A stretch of DNA of 64,000 nt from Mortierella alpina (Eukaryota; Mortierellomycota; Mortierellomycetes; Mortierellales; Mortierellaceae), in the NCBI GenBank assembly GCA_029449245.1, contig JANATF010000017.1, forward strand, positions 186,001 through 250,000, in the 5' to 3' direction. A program made the position numbers and the translations under genes. The notes beneath the pieces were generated by a model that saw only the letters and a program-made list of their open reading frames with translations, was not told the DNA's origin and did not search any database. This document shows positions 12,250 to 23,067 of this stretch, one piece after another (position 1 is the first letter of the stretch; every line of letters begins with the position of its first letter).

Positions 12250-15098
12250 TCAGCTCCGGCGGAACCGCTGCATCTCATCTGGGTAAAGGACCTTGTCCCG
12301 AAGCTCGCGGGGCAGGTAGCGATGGAGGAGCGACTCGAGCGACACCTTGTCGTTCGTCAGTCTCAGCCTGTCCATGAGCAGCTCCACATCCGACTCGTCA
12401 ATCGTCCTCCTGCCTGCATGCTCTGCATACGCCGCAAGATCATTCGAGGCTTGCTCCAGGAACTGGTGGGATCTAAGAAGGTAACACGGCGGGCAATTGC
12501 TCTCGGTGAGTTGAGGCTGACAAGAATACCATACAGCACTAAGCACCTCTCGCCAAATACTTACCCCTCCATAATGACGGCCATGGCTTCCTGGGACACT
12601 CTGCTGCGTGAAAAGGTATGGACATGTTGCTTCTGAAGTGCTGCTGGCATAGACGGGACTGGGACACCCGCCTTTGATAGTCTAGAAAAATTAAAAATCA
12701 TTGCACCAAGTCAGCAACAACTCATTCTTGGATCAAAGAACAGAAGCACGAACTCCATATTAGCGGAAACCTAGCTTACCGCACAGTCTTCTTTGTCTTT
12801 GGGAAGATCGTCGGTAGCACATTTCCATTGGACATGATGCCCAATTCACTTGGAAAGTCGTCAAAGTATTGCACGCCAGATGGACCTTGCCGTTCCTCAT
12901 GTTCCTGCAACTCGACATGATCCTCGTCTGGCACCTGCATATAATCCTCCTCGTAAACCTCCAGATCACCTTGCGCTTGACCAGTGAGGTCTACTCCCGG
13001 TTGCCCCTCCAACTCCAGGTCTGGTGTATGCGCCTGCTGTTCCTCCAAGGGATGATCCTGCTGGTCCTGACCATTCTCCTGTTGGGCCATCGTCATATCG
13101 AAAAACTCACTGACCAGTCCTTCGGCATGCTCTATATCCGCGATAGGCTGCTGCTGCTGTGGTTGTTGTTGCTGTTGCTGCTGAGAATCCAAAACGCCGC
13201 GGTCGTTCTCGTCATCGGGTATATCCTCCCATCCTTCTTCCTCTAGGTTTTCGTCCGTTTGCTGCTCTACCACCAAGTGCTGCACGCTATCAGCATCGCC
13301 GCCCATCTGAACATCCCGCGCATCCGGGTTAGATGATCCTGGCACTCCCTGTTGATGCCGAGAGACTTGATCAGCCGACAATGCTTGGTCAGCTTCAGAT
13401 CCCTGCTGACTCATTGACAGTTCCAACGTTATTCCTGGTGCCTCTGAGCTGGTGGAAAGTGATCCTGGATCAGTCGTCAGTCCTGATGATGCTGGCTCTA
13501 CTACGTATCTATTAAGGCTATGATCTCGGACCCCCCGTTCCTCAGCTCCGCGGTCTGCTTCACCATGACCTTGTCCGGCTTCTTGCTCATTATGCACTCC
13601 ATGGAGAGATCCAGATGTAAGGTCTTCCAAATGCAACGGTCGCTCCTCCAACTCGATCTGGTGCAAGAAAGGATCCGTCATATCGTGCTGAGACAAACGG
13701 TGCTCCCGAGTATCGTCATCCTCTAGCAAGCCATGGCTTTCTTCGCCTGCTATTCCCATGCCAAAGGATCCTCTTCCGCTGAAGCGCTGGTTCCTGCCAA
13801 TGCTTAATTCTGCCTCCCAAAGCTTGCTAAAGTCCTCAGGATCGAGAAACGGATTGTCGTTCCTAAACTTGTCAAAAGCGAGTCTTTTTTCAACAGACAT
13901 GGCGTTGCGATCCAGTGTACTTGAACGCGACCCTGGACGCTTCTCGAAGCCAAAATTTGGTGCTGCAGGAATTAGGTCTCTATCACTCGGCGTTTGAAAG
14001 TGCATTGTCCTGGGCGTCTTGGGCGTCAATTTTTTCCACTGGTCGCTTCCTGGGATGGGTTCTCTCTCTGGTGAGGGTTTCCGGGGCTGGTTAAATCCAG
14101 GGACTAAATTCAATGGAGAAGGTACTTTGTTAGTGTTTGAAGCGCTTTACCGTCGGCTTATCGCCATTGTATCATTTGAACGTGCTTGTAATTACCTCGA
14201 CTCAGCGCTCTGAGAATATTGATGGGCGAGTGCTTTTCTCTTCCTGATTGTCCAAACCTTGTCGCCTCGTGGATCATCTTGTTGATGCGGGCTTGATGAG
14301 CATCAGCCATGGCCTTGAAGGCCGACGGTTTGACGTTAGGATTCATGGGCTTAGATCGACGCCTCGGTGTACGGCGCCTTGGCGTTGTGTGTGATGTACT
14401 CTCCCTTCTCGGAGTTTGCGGAGCATTTGCGAGTAGTGCAGAGTCCAAGCTTTCTACAAGTTGATTTTCGGTGACTTTATCCTGGTCCTTTCCTAACCGG
14501 CTCAAGTTCAAGATATCCAGCAGATCCTCGTCCGCGACTGGTCGCCGTGTGGTCGGTGAAGTGGTCTGGTCCCTTCCAAATATGACTTCTCCCATAGCAC
14601 CGATATTCCGACGACGTAGTCCTGTCTTCTGCTTTTTGGGGGTTGTAGGTGGGTTCACTGATTCCTATTTAAACACAGACACAGAAGACACAAAGTGTAG
14701 TGTCAGAACGGTCGATAGACGTTGAAGCTGCCATCCTTCCCATGACTCAGGCAACACGGGAGGAGAAGGTCGCATTCGATTCTTACTCTTGCTTCCAGTT
14801 GATTGTCATTGATGCTTGTTCTTTTGCGATTGGAGACGAATGCTTCCAAAATAGTTTGATGCTCAAGTTGCTGATCACTGTTTGGTAGACCTGAATCCGT
14901 GTCTCTGTCTATGGCGCTTCTGCGTGTTGCACTTGGCTGGACCTCGACGGTAGTCAAATGCAGGCGCTCAAACAGATCCAGGTCCACGACAGTTCTCCGG
15001 TTAGAAGATGACCGGAATGCCTGCTCCATGGGGCCATAGTTGGGTCTTCGCAATCCCGCACCAGTCGGTCTCGCCCGTTCTCTCGAGGTCAACTCCAT
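12250..15098 (-). CDS. Kinetochore protein CENP-T (Cnn1-like)
   Basis: Five exons (15098-14787, 14664-14196, 14103-12780, 12681-12565, 12472-12250) join in frame to 814 residues. The C-terminus is a CENP-T histone fold with its two-helix extension: SHQFLEQASNDLAAYAEHAG, then RRTIDESDVELLMDRL and VSLESLLHRYLPRELRDKVL. CENP-T pairs with CENP-W on centromeric DNA, and its flexible N-terminus recruits the Ndc80 complex. Here the N-terminus is long, polar and disordered, with several Thr-Pro sites (for example TTPKKQK and LTPKTPRT) suited to CDK. It carries the same short motif twice, once in exon 1 and once in exon 2. The middle is Gln/Glu/Asp-rich with a poly-Gln run near 13150-13185. Placement as CENP-T rests on the histone-fold block. 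Confidence 0.85.
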
Positions 15099-15256
15099 CT
15101 GGGATCAATGGGTCGGTAACAGGGTATGGTTGTGGTTGAAAAAGGCGCCAATGTGTTGAAAAGGTTAAAGTCAAAAACGCGGATGGATCACATGGACACG
15201 GCCATTCTTTATGGAAAAAAAAATGACGTCACGCGCTCACAGAAAGCAGTGCTCTC

Positions 15257-16714
15257 TCATAAGTTTGGGTGAGGGATATCTTTGGCAGCCTGAAGCAGAC
15301 CTTGGAGCTCATCACCCTCGACCTGTCGCCACTCCTGTCTAGGCTGGCCCACTTGGCCCTGCCACCAAACCAAGCCCTCGCAGCTATCATGCTCAAAGAG
15401 TGTCCGCTCGCCCGTCGTCTCGTCTCGAGGCCCATACCACACCTTCTCCACGTAGACCGCCAGCGGACTGCTCCTCCCAAACAAGACCACCGTACTCGAC
15501 CGCGTCCCGTAATCCGCATCCGCTCTACCCAAGCCAATCCTTGGGACGAACACGCGCTCCCTCAGAGCTCCAAACGTATCCACTAAGTCCAGACTACCTT
15601 CAGGGAAAGGTGATGTGTTATGACGGAGAAGAGACAGCATCTCGATCACCAGCCAGACTACCTCTTTGGTATCATCGTCCATAGCCTCCGAGATACTATG
15701 ACCCAGACGGGCATGGCTTCCCTTGCCAAAGAGCTCTACGCTCTCATTCAGTGTCTTTTCCAGAGCCTGCGTGCCGATCTTGACCTTGTTCCATGGAGCA
15801 GAGAACACTGAATTGCTCACACCGACCACCGACCCGGGAATAATGGTGTGTAGATGCTTGGAACTGCTTGCCTCATCCTCCGCTGTCGTCGATAAATGTG
15901 ACGATGCTGCCGATTCCTGAGCGGGCACGTCCTTGGTCTGCTGCAAAGAAGACTCGGGTGCGATGGCCGCTTTAGCAGAATCGGTATGCTTCTTGAAGAC
16001 CATCAACTCGGATCCCTCGCGGTTGGTGCCGACATATTGCTGGTCGCCCGCATTCTGGACCACAAGCAAGTTTAGCCCTTCAAATTCGGTTTCCCATCCT
16101 TTGGCGCGCTTCCTGATCCATTGTTCTGCACGGGCATCAGCGACTGCGCTCGTCTTGGACGTGTCCGCCTCAGCGCTGTCGTGCGCAGCTGCCATAGTGA
16201 CCAAGTACTCGCCACACACTTTGCCTCTAGACAGCTTCGGATCCCGAATCTGGGACATGTAGGTGATAGTCTCCCTGTAGTTGGTAAGAGCGACGAGATC
16301 GCCATGCGTTGTGATCCCGAGCCAAGTTCCGGGAAGATCCTGTGTAGAAAGTGTGAGCGCGATCTTTTCGGCTCCGTCGGCGGCAGTTTCTACTTCTTGG
16401 ATGGTGTAGTTAATGGCTGCCGATGGCTGGAGATCCTGGCCAGAGAGCACTCCGACGTTTGACTTCGATGTGGTTGATGCGGTACTGGGTCGCGTGGCCC
16501 GCTCGAGAATGGTATCAAGGTCCCAAAAGTCGGCTCGCGACGTATCGCGGGCCATGAACTCGTCACGGTTGCTTGCGAATGCACTAATGAGAGGACGAAA
16601 GAGTCAGCAGCAGGCATTGGAATGGGCAGCGAGGACCTGCAGTAGCGAGCTGTCGACGTACAGTTTGAACCGGGGGTGGTTGCTGGTAGGTAGTGTCCAG
16701 AGTAGGATGCACAT
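15257..16714 (-). CDS. TANGO2-like NRDE family protein
   Basis: Two exons (16714-16662 and 16583-15257) give 459 residues. Joining them restores MCILLWTLPTSNHPRFKLAF followed by ASNRDEFMARDTS, which contains the family's Asn-Arg-Asp-Glu signature directly after an N-terminal Cys at residue 2, as is usual for this NTN-hydrolase-like fold. Further family blocks are TWLGITTHGDLVALTNYRE and SRGKVCGEYL. TANGO2 homologues act in mitochondria, the ER-Golgi system and haem or lipid handling, and the exact biochemical role is debated. The C-terminal part contains a Ser-rich insert and KVWYGPRDETTGERTLFEHD, matching the usual NRDE end. The first exon encodes only 17 complete codons and would be missed by simple ORF calling. 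Confidence 0.88.
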
Positions 16715-17040
16715 GCTGGCAAAATGAATTGGAGTGAAGGATTGTGACAGTAACGTGTAAATGTAGTAGCGTTCTTTTTAAGTGAGGATGAATAAGGTGT
16801 GAATCAAGAGAATGCTGAGGCGAATGAGGGCAAAGACCGATATATATACCCAAAGATATGGATGGGGGATGGTGATTCGACAACGGAGAATGACAAAGGA
16901 ACAATGGCGCAGAAGCATCCGAGAGTGGTCTCAGTAGACTATCGGCTCAGCTGATTGGGCCCTAAAGCGGCCTTCCGCTTTCGACCTTGTTGCGCACGGC
17001 CCGCCGATCAGACGCAGGTCGCTCGCTCTTCTCCAGGGCA

Positions 17041-18734
17041 TCAGCGCCGCCGTATGGGCGCAATCCCGATCGACAGGTTCTCGACATCAAACACACAGTA
17101 GTTGTTGCGGATAAACACATCCCCAAAGATCATCACCTCCCCGGGCGTGGCCGTCACCGCGCTGTAGCACCAGCCAGCCTTCGTCTTGACCTTCTCCCGC
17201 ACCAGATCTCGCCTCCGTACCGCAAACCACACTCCATTCATCGAGAACTCAATCGCCCCGTCCTTGTTCGAATCGCACGGCAAGATCCACCCCTCCCACG
17301 GATCCGACTTTGCTCCAATCGCCTTGTTGACCTTCTTGGCCTGCGCCATCGGAAACACCAGCAGCGTCGTGCCCGTGTCCACAATCGTGTCTCCTTCAAA
17401 CCCTAGATCCTCCCCTCCATTCAGCCGTACGCCATCCACCTTGACCTGCCAGTACTTTGGATCTGTAATGTTCAAGTAGGTGAGCTCGCCCTCAAATCGC
17501 GTCCTGTCAATCGATCCAAAGATGAACTCGCCATCACTACTATCCGCCGCCTTCTCCCTCTCTCCTTCCACCGACACGTCTTCATCTCCATCTCCAAGCC
17601 AGACCCCAAACACTGGTGCTAGTATGAGCTCATTGTTCATAATCCCACTCAGCACCGCATGACTAACCCTCACCTTCCCTGCTTTTCTTGAATGACCCTC
17701 AGTCTCATCGGCTTCTGCTTTTGCTTCTGCTGCTGCTGATCCTGTCAAGCCCTTCATCTCCTTCTCCTCCCCCTCCTCTATCTTGAGCGCTGACAGCGCT
17801 GGGAACCCAAGTCCAAAGACACCGTCCACCACATCCTCCAGAAAACTGCTCGATTCACGATCTGCCATCCCAAAGAGCTGGTTCTCGATCGTGATCTCGG
17901 AAAACGCGAGCCTGTCCACGGCTAAACGCCCACTGACCGTGGAACCATCACCGTAAGCAATCTTCCAGGCCGTCTTCAGCTCGGTGGCCGTGCTTGAGAG
18001 CGAAGGATCAAAACGCGCATGTCGATTGCATTTTGGACTGTGCTCGCCACATTTCATGGAGGGGATCCATAGATCGGATGAACCAGTGTCCATGTCTAGT
18101 TTAAACATCTGTGGTGGCGTGCCGATCCCGACTATGCCATAGTACTGAGGTATGAAAGACGATAGGGGCAGAAGGGGGAGGCGCCAGGTAGATAGAGTTG
18201 AGTGGACGAGGAGAAAATGAAGATGTAAAGAGTGAAAACAAAAGAAACAAGCACGCTGTGTTAATAAGCGGAGGATTGATGATCTAATTAGCAGTGCACT
18301 GTGTTTTTCTCATGATGATCAGATTCTGTTCTCTTTTTTTTTTCTTCTGCCCTTTCTTGCCTCAACACCATTCTGGACATCTGTGACAGGTTGTCGCCCA
18401 AAGTCTCTTGGGCTCAGTCGATTGGCATGTCCGTACTTTTTGAGGGTCTTGAACGCGAGTGCACGGGTATTTGGACGGTATTGTATATTTTTGTGGATGG
18501 GTATTCTTTGACGAGAAGTGCAATGAGACCGAGAGGGAGAGAAGCGAGAGAGAGACAGACAGAAAGAGAGGTAAGATAAAAGACGCGTTCAACGAAGCCT
18601 ACATCAAACAAGAAACTCAGCATGAGACATGCAATCTGGACTTACTTGAACGTCCCAGCCGCACATGCTGCCCCAATGCAGCTGCAGCCGGCACTCACGG
18701 CCAGCATGCAAAGAGCCGTGTCCAAACATCTCAT
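17041..18734 (-). CDS. Secreted pepsin-type aspartic protease
   Basis: The catalytic part has both active-site motifs: DMDTGSSDLWIPS (N-lobe, about 18085) and IVDTGTTLLVFP (C-lobe, about 17370), with the flap region AYGDGSTVSGRLAVD between them. The upstream exon supplies YYGIVGIGTPPQ. A signal-peptide-like first exon (18734-18646, MRCLDTALCMLAVSAGCSC) and a propeptide exon starting at 18505 (IPIHKNIQYRPNTRALAFK then TLKKYGHANRLSP) complete the usual pre-pro layout. The 3' limit of the propeptide exon is uncertain. An insert of about 70 residues rich in Lys, Glu and Ala lies between the catalytic lobes (about 17830-17560). The product is probably a secreted or vacuolar A1-family protease. Stop codon is at 17041. 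Confidence 0.88.
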
Positions 18735-19428
18735 GACGGCTCGTAGTTTTTCTTTCTTCTTTTCGTTAAAGTATCGAAAAGAGGAGGGGAGGACTTTGTT
18801 GCACTCGTTGGTGGATCCGTTTTGTGAGTATGGCGCGCAATGAAGGAGATGTTTGAGGGATGTGGCAAGCAAGGATTGCACACGTAGCGCCTTCTTGATT
18901 TCGTGTGAGAGTAATTTAGAGGGAGCGACGCGTCGTTTCTGAACAATACAAAAAAAAAACACTCGACTGTTACGTTGGCGGCAAGTCTAAACACAGAATG
19001 AGGGAGCGAGAGGATGGCAGCAAGGAGAAAGATGAAAATAAAACACAAGGGCGTTTCCTCGGGTCCAAGTGTGCAGGCATCGTTACAGTTGGGGAAGGGG
19101 CAAGTTCACCCTTGGTGTCTATCCGAATGCGATCCCTTCTCACCCCAACCGACATCAGCCTCTTTTTTTTTGGGCGAAGCTCAATTTACAGGTCTACCTA
19201 TTATGTGATCAGATCTGCTCTATGTTGTATGACGCAGTGACTCGGGATGGCGATTCACCCCAATCAAGTACTACTTTTCCTTCACAGGTGTCTTCATTCA
19301 CACAGTGCTCAATTGTTACTGAAGAAACAGAAGCTGCGTATGTATGAAGATGAGCTGTGGGTATCTTCCATCTCGCGATCAAGCAGATGCTGTAGAGAGG
19401 GGGCTACGATAGATCTACTAAACTTTTC
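18735..19428. other. Intergenic region between protease and lipid phosphatase genes
   Basis: Nearly 700 bases with only short open stretches on either strand. It should hold the protease promoter (minus strand, right of 18734) and the 3' UTR of the PAP2 gene. Short A/T homopolymers (for example 18950-18960 and 19162-19170) are present. I see no RNA gene or mobile element. Confidence 0.4.
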
Positions 19429-20896
19429 TCAGGTGCGCATCAGCCGTCCATCAATGTTGCTCTTATTATTTTTGTTGTTGTGGTTGTTGTTGTTGCCAAC
19501 ATGCTGTCCGTGTGCCTGCTCGCCACCACGAGGACTGAGCGTTTCGTCCGTCTGATCCCGTCGGAAAAACTGACTGAACCCAACACCACTCAGTGCCCCG
19601 ACTGCGTTACCTTCCTGCGAGACCGTCCCATCCTCCAAGAGTCGATTGCGATCATCATCATCGTCTCTATAACGTCGTTGTTGAGCTGGATGACCTGCCA
19701 GAGGAAGTAAATCGTCCTCAACCCTAGGTGCGAACGGGGAATCGCAATTGGGCGAGGACAACGATGGATAGTACTGTCTATAAGCAAAGACTGCAAACAC
19801 AAGCCCAATAAACGCACCCACGCTCACGTCCTGCCAATGATGACGATAATCCCCCACTCTTGAAGTCGCAATCAACGCAGAGAGAATAAGCGGTGCCAGA
19901 ACAACCAGCGACTTATAGATGTGTCCACGCTCATCAAAGAGGTGGAGCTTCCCGGCAAGGTACATGGCCAAGAACCCCAGCCCTCCAAACGAGAAAGATG
20001 AGTGGCCCGAGGGGAAGGCCTTGAAACCGTCCCGGAGGAGGTCCCGACGCGTACAAATGCTCGAATCAGAAAGGAGGTTGACTGGATCCGAGAGAAGTCG
20101 CAAAGGCGTTCCAGCCTCGGCGTTGTCGTAAAGGGACAAGCAGCGATCCAGAAAGTCAGGCCTGGGTCGTCCAACCGCAATCTGGGTGTCATTGAAAGAG
20201 AGAGCGTGACGTGAGAAGGAGGGCGTCAGAACCGCGTTTGTTTGCAGAAAACATATTAATATCTCTTGGTTGACTGTTAGTCTATTCTGTCTGAGTTTCA
20301 GCTTTCCCGCGCACTGTGAGATCAGCAGCTGGTAACTGAGCAGAGGCAGCGAGATCCCATCTGCGGGAGCATCGTTTATCCTTCACACTCCCAACCTCTT
20401 TGATAATCACTAAACAATCACTCACCTTGACGCTGTCCGTAACAATCAAGACGAGGGCCTGAGCCAGGAACAAGCCCAAGAAGCCATTATGCAGGTCTGT
20501 GTACGATCGCCTCTGGAAAATTGCAATAATTCCAATGACGGACATCGGCAGGACGAACGACAGGACCTAAAGGAGCGTGAGAGACGGACATTGCAGTAGA
20601 GCAAAGAGAAGTAAAAAAGAGATGAGCAATGCGAATCAGTGGGCCAATGCTTCTTTTTAGCCTTCTTTTTCATACTGCATTTCCTCACTCACGAGAAGAA
20701 GCCAGTCGGGGATGGTCTCCTTCTTCGCAAAGGGATGCTGGATGGTCGTGTCCTTGACAGAGAACTGGCGATGGAACGGCTCAATCTGGTCAATGAGAGA
20801 GAAGGCAACTAGGACCACAAGAACCAGAATCCAGTCCTTGCTGTAGGACTTGCACAGCTTCTTGGTTCGCGCCTGTAGACGAAGTGTCGAGAACAT
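19429..20896 (-). CDS. PAP2-family lipid phosphate phosphatase (DPP1/LPP1-like)
   Basis: Three exons (20896-20693, 20566-20426, 20181-19429) join in frame to 365 residues. The three PAP2 phosphatase motifs are intact: KIAVGRPRP (built across intron 2), PSGHSS, and SRVGDYRHHWQDV. About six hydrophobic segments surround them, as expected for an integral membrane enzyme of the diacylglycerol pyrophosphate / phosphatidate phosphatase group. Such enzymes dephosphorylate lipid phosphates in vacuolar or Golgi membranes. The C-terminal tail is hydrophilic and ends in an Asn/His/Lys-rich low-complexity stretch. A phosphatidate phosphatase role is inferred from the family. Confidence 0.92.
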
Positions 20897-21099
20897 TGAT
20901 GAGGACTGAGAAGCGACTCGGAGTGAAGGAGGAAGGATGGCCCAGGGAGAAAAAGGCAGAGAGGGGTGGGACAGAGGAAGAGAGAGGGGAGTGGGTGGGT
21001 AAGAAAAGGCAAGAGAAAAAGAAAAAAGGTTGTGTTCACTTGAACCAGGGGCCATCCAAATCAAAATGAGACAAAGCGCGCTTGTTTGGGCATGTGTGT

Positions 21100-21713
21100 C
21101 CATGAGGACACCTCCCCACTCATCGCGCTGCACCAAGGCCTTGGCCAATTGCACACCCGAGAATAGCGTGATCTTGGTCAGCTTGTCGGAATACGCCTGC
21201 AGACGCTCCGCAGACATATTGTGCAGGAACGAATAACCCGCAAAGAGCTCATCGGCACCATCTCCCGTCATGACGGTCTTGTAACCCAGAGATTTGGCGA
21301 GACAGACCCCCTGGTAATTACGATTCCATTGCAGAGTTCCATGGGGATCAAAGCTCTGGAGGGTCTGGATACAGAACTAGAGCTCCTCAAGGACCGAGTC
21401 CAGTGTGACCTTGACGACTTTTTGCGTCAGACCTAAGCGATCCGAGATCTGGGTCGCATAGAACTCGTCTGTAGCCTGATCCGTGCACAGGACGGTGACA
21501 GCTCCTGAGAGACGCATTGGCGTTTGTTCATCCTTGCCTTCTGTATTGGCGTTGTAGACGGCAAAGGATGGAGGTGTCGATACCTCTCTAGAGGAGGATA
21601 CAGTCGCACAACGTGGTCTTTGTGAGTGACTTGAGAAGCAGGCGTCGCAACTCTTTTACACGGGCTGAGTCGCTCTTGTAATGCAGAGCCTTGTCCTTTT
21701 CGGTCTCTGACAT
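21100..21713 (-). pseudogene. Decayed asparagine-synthase-type (PP-loop ATPase) gene
   Basis: The minus strand contains pieces of an asparagine-synthase-like domain in different frames: VKELRRLLLKSLTKTTLCDC then ILL (21660-21590), LSGAVTVLCTDQATDEFYAT (about 21515), and the well-kept block YKTVMTGDGADELFAGYSF with LHNMSAERLQAYSDK (about 21280-21180). The ATP-binding PP-loop, usually Ser-Gly-Gly-x-Asp-Thr-Ser, reads stop-Arg-Gly-Ile-Asp-Thr-Ser because of a TAG at 21588-21590. A second in-frame TAG lies at 21377-21379, and at least two frame changes are needed to follow the homology. Expected C-terminal parts are not seen. No splice pattern I could find removes these lesions, so I call it a pseudogene. 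Members of this superfamily amidate or adenylate substrates. Confidence 0.75.
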
Positions 21714-23067
21714 GATCTTAATCTCGTGTCCTGTCCTCGAGCCCCGATGGTGCGATTGAGATGGAATGTAAGTGAGATCAAGTATATGATACGAACACAA
21801 CCGTGGTATTTTAAGGTTGGCGAAGAATCTGTTTCCCCATAGCGCTATGCTTCCGACCCATCCTCAACGACACACCACCCGGATGCATGCAATGAGCAGA
21901 AACAACTAGGACACACTGCATCAGGCTGGCATCGACGACCTCTCTAACGTGCTTCAGGCAGTGCACGCAAAGAACCTGACGACCTACCAGCGGCTGTTGG
22001 AATACCCAGCTAGAGCTCCAACCGCGCACTCATGCGCCTTGCCTTTCTTGTCACCCTATCGCCTACTCTTTCCGGCGCGAGCGCCGTTTGTCTCACTACG
22101 AACTGCGGCTTAAGGTCGCGACAGTTTCGGATCGCGTGCCGCTCCCACAGGATTGCTAAATCGGACAGTAGGAAGGGATACAGGAGCTGTATGAGCACAG
22201 CTGGAGATTCGGACCAGCGCTCAGCGCACCCATTTTTTGGAAGCCAGTCGCGCTGTCGATCAAGATGTGGAGCGTAGCCGGCGCGATTAGTAGACTACAA
22301 GAGCGAGCAGACGGTATGTGGCTGATACTGTACAAGATGCCCCTGCATATTCATGCTCACGAGAACCATTGGAACTCAATGCTCGAGGTACACAAGATGG
22401 ATCGAGGGCGAAGATTGAGATTGAGTACCGCTCCCACGCTCTTACTGTAATTATTTTCGTAACCTTGTTCTTTCCCTTCTCACCAGTCCGTTCTTTCTCT
22501 CACACATTCTCCAGAGAGCGCCAAAATTGCAATCAAGAACCTGTAAGTGAGAGATGTCGCTTGAGGAATGAGTCGGGTGTAGTGATAATGAGTTGCACCC
22601 ACCCTAAAAACTTCATGCTAATCCACATATGGTGACCTTTGATATCGTGCCGTGACTTGACCGCCTTTGACCACCAAGGAGTCGAACTCTCGCGTACCAA
22701 GACATTGTTCCTGAGCCATCTCAGACCGACAGATACTGCTATCGCTCTTGGAGAACGCTCTCTTGTGTCTCTCTCCAGGTATTGCAAGACCCATGAACAC
22801 ACGCAATTGAATCAGCATGGATACTTGTATGGTCGCTAACATGATCAGTTGTGTTTTCTTGATACGTGCCTTAGTGCTACCGTCATTGAACCTCCTTGTG
22901 ACATTTTGAACTCTTCTTTGTTCTCCTCTTGTCATCAGTGTGGTAGCTTCGACTTTACTAAGGTAAGAGCAACCAAAAGCTTTGCATAACCATGATCTTC
23001 ATTCACTCATGGCAAGCGCTGATCATATTGTTTCTATGATAATGGATGCAGCATCAAGACAACTGCC
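21714..23067. other. Gene-poor region upstream of the NACHT-WD40 gene
   Basis: About 1.35 kb without a supported protein gene. The right half may contain non-coding 5' exons of the gene that follows: a GTAAGT donor occurs near 22541, candidate short exons end in CAG acceptors near 22938, TTTACTAAG is followed by GTAAGA near 22964, and a GATGCAG acceptor near 23052 lies directly before the ATG. The left half (21850-22450) has several interrupted open stretches that could be another decayed gene, but I recognise no family. Confidence 0.4.

Noticed and set aside
21811-22450. Possible transposase or other mobile gene remnant left of the receptor
   Set aside because: Only short interrupted frames; no terminal inverted repeats, target duplications or recognisable catalytic motif were found.
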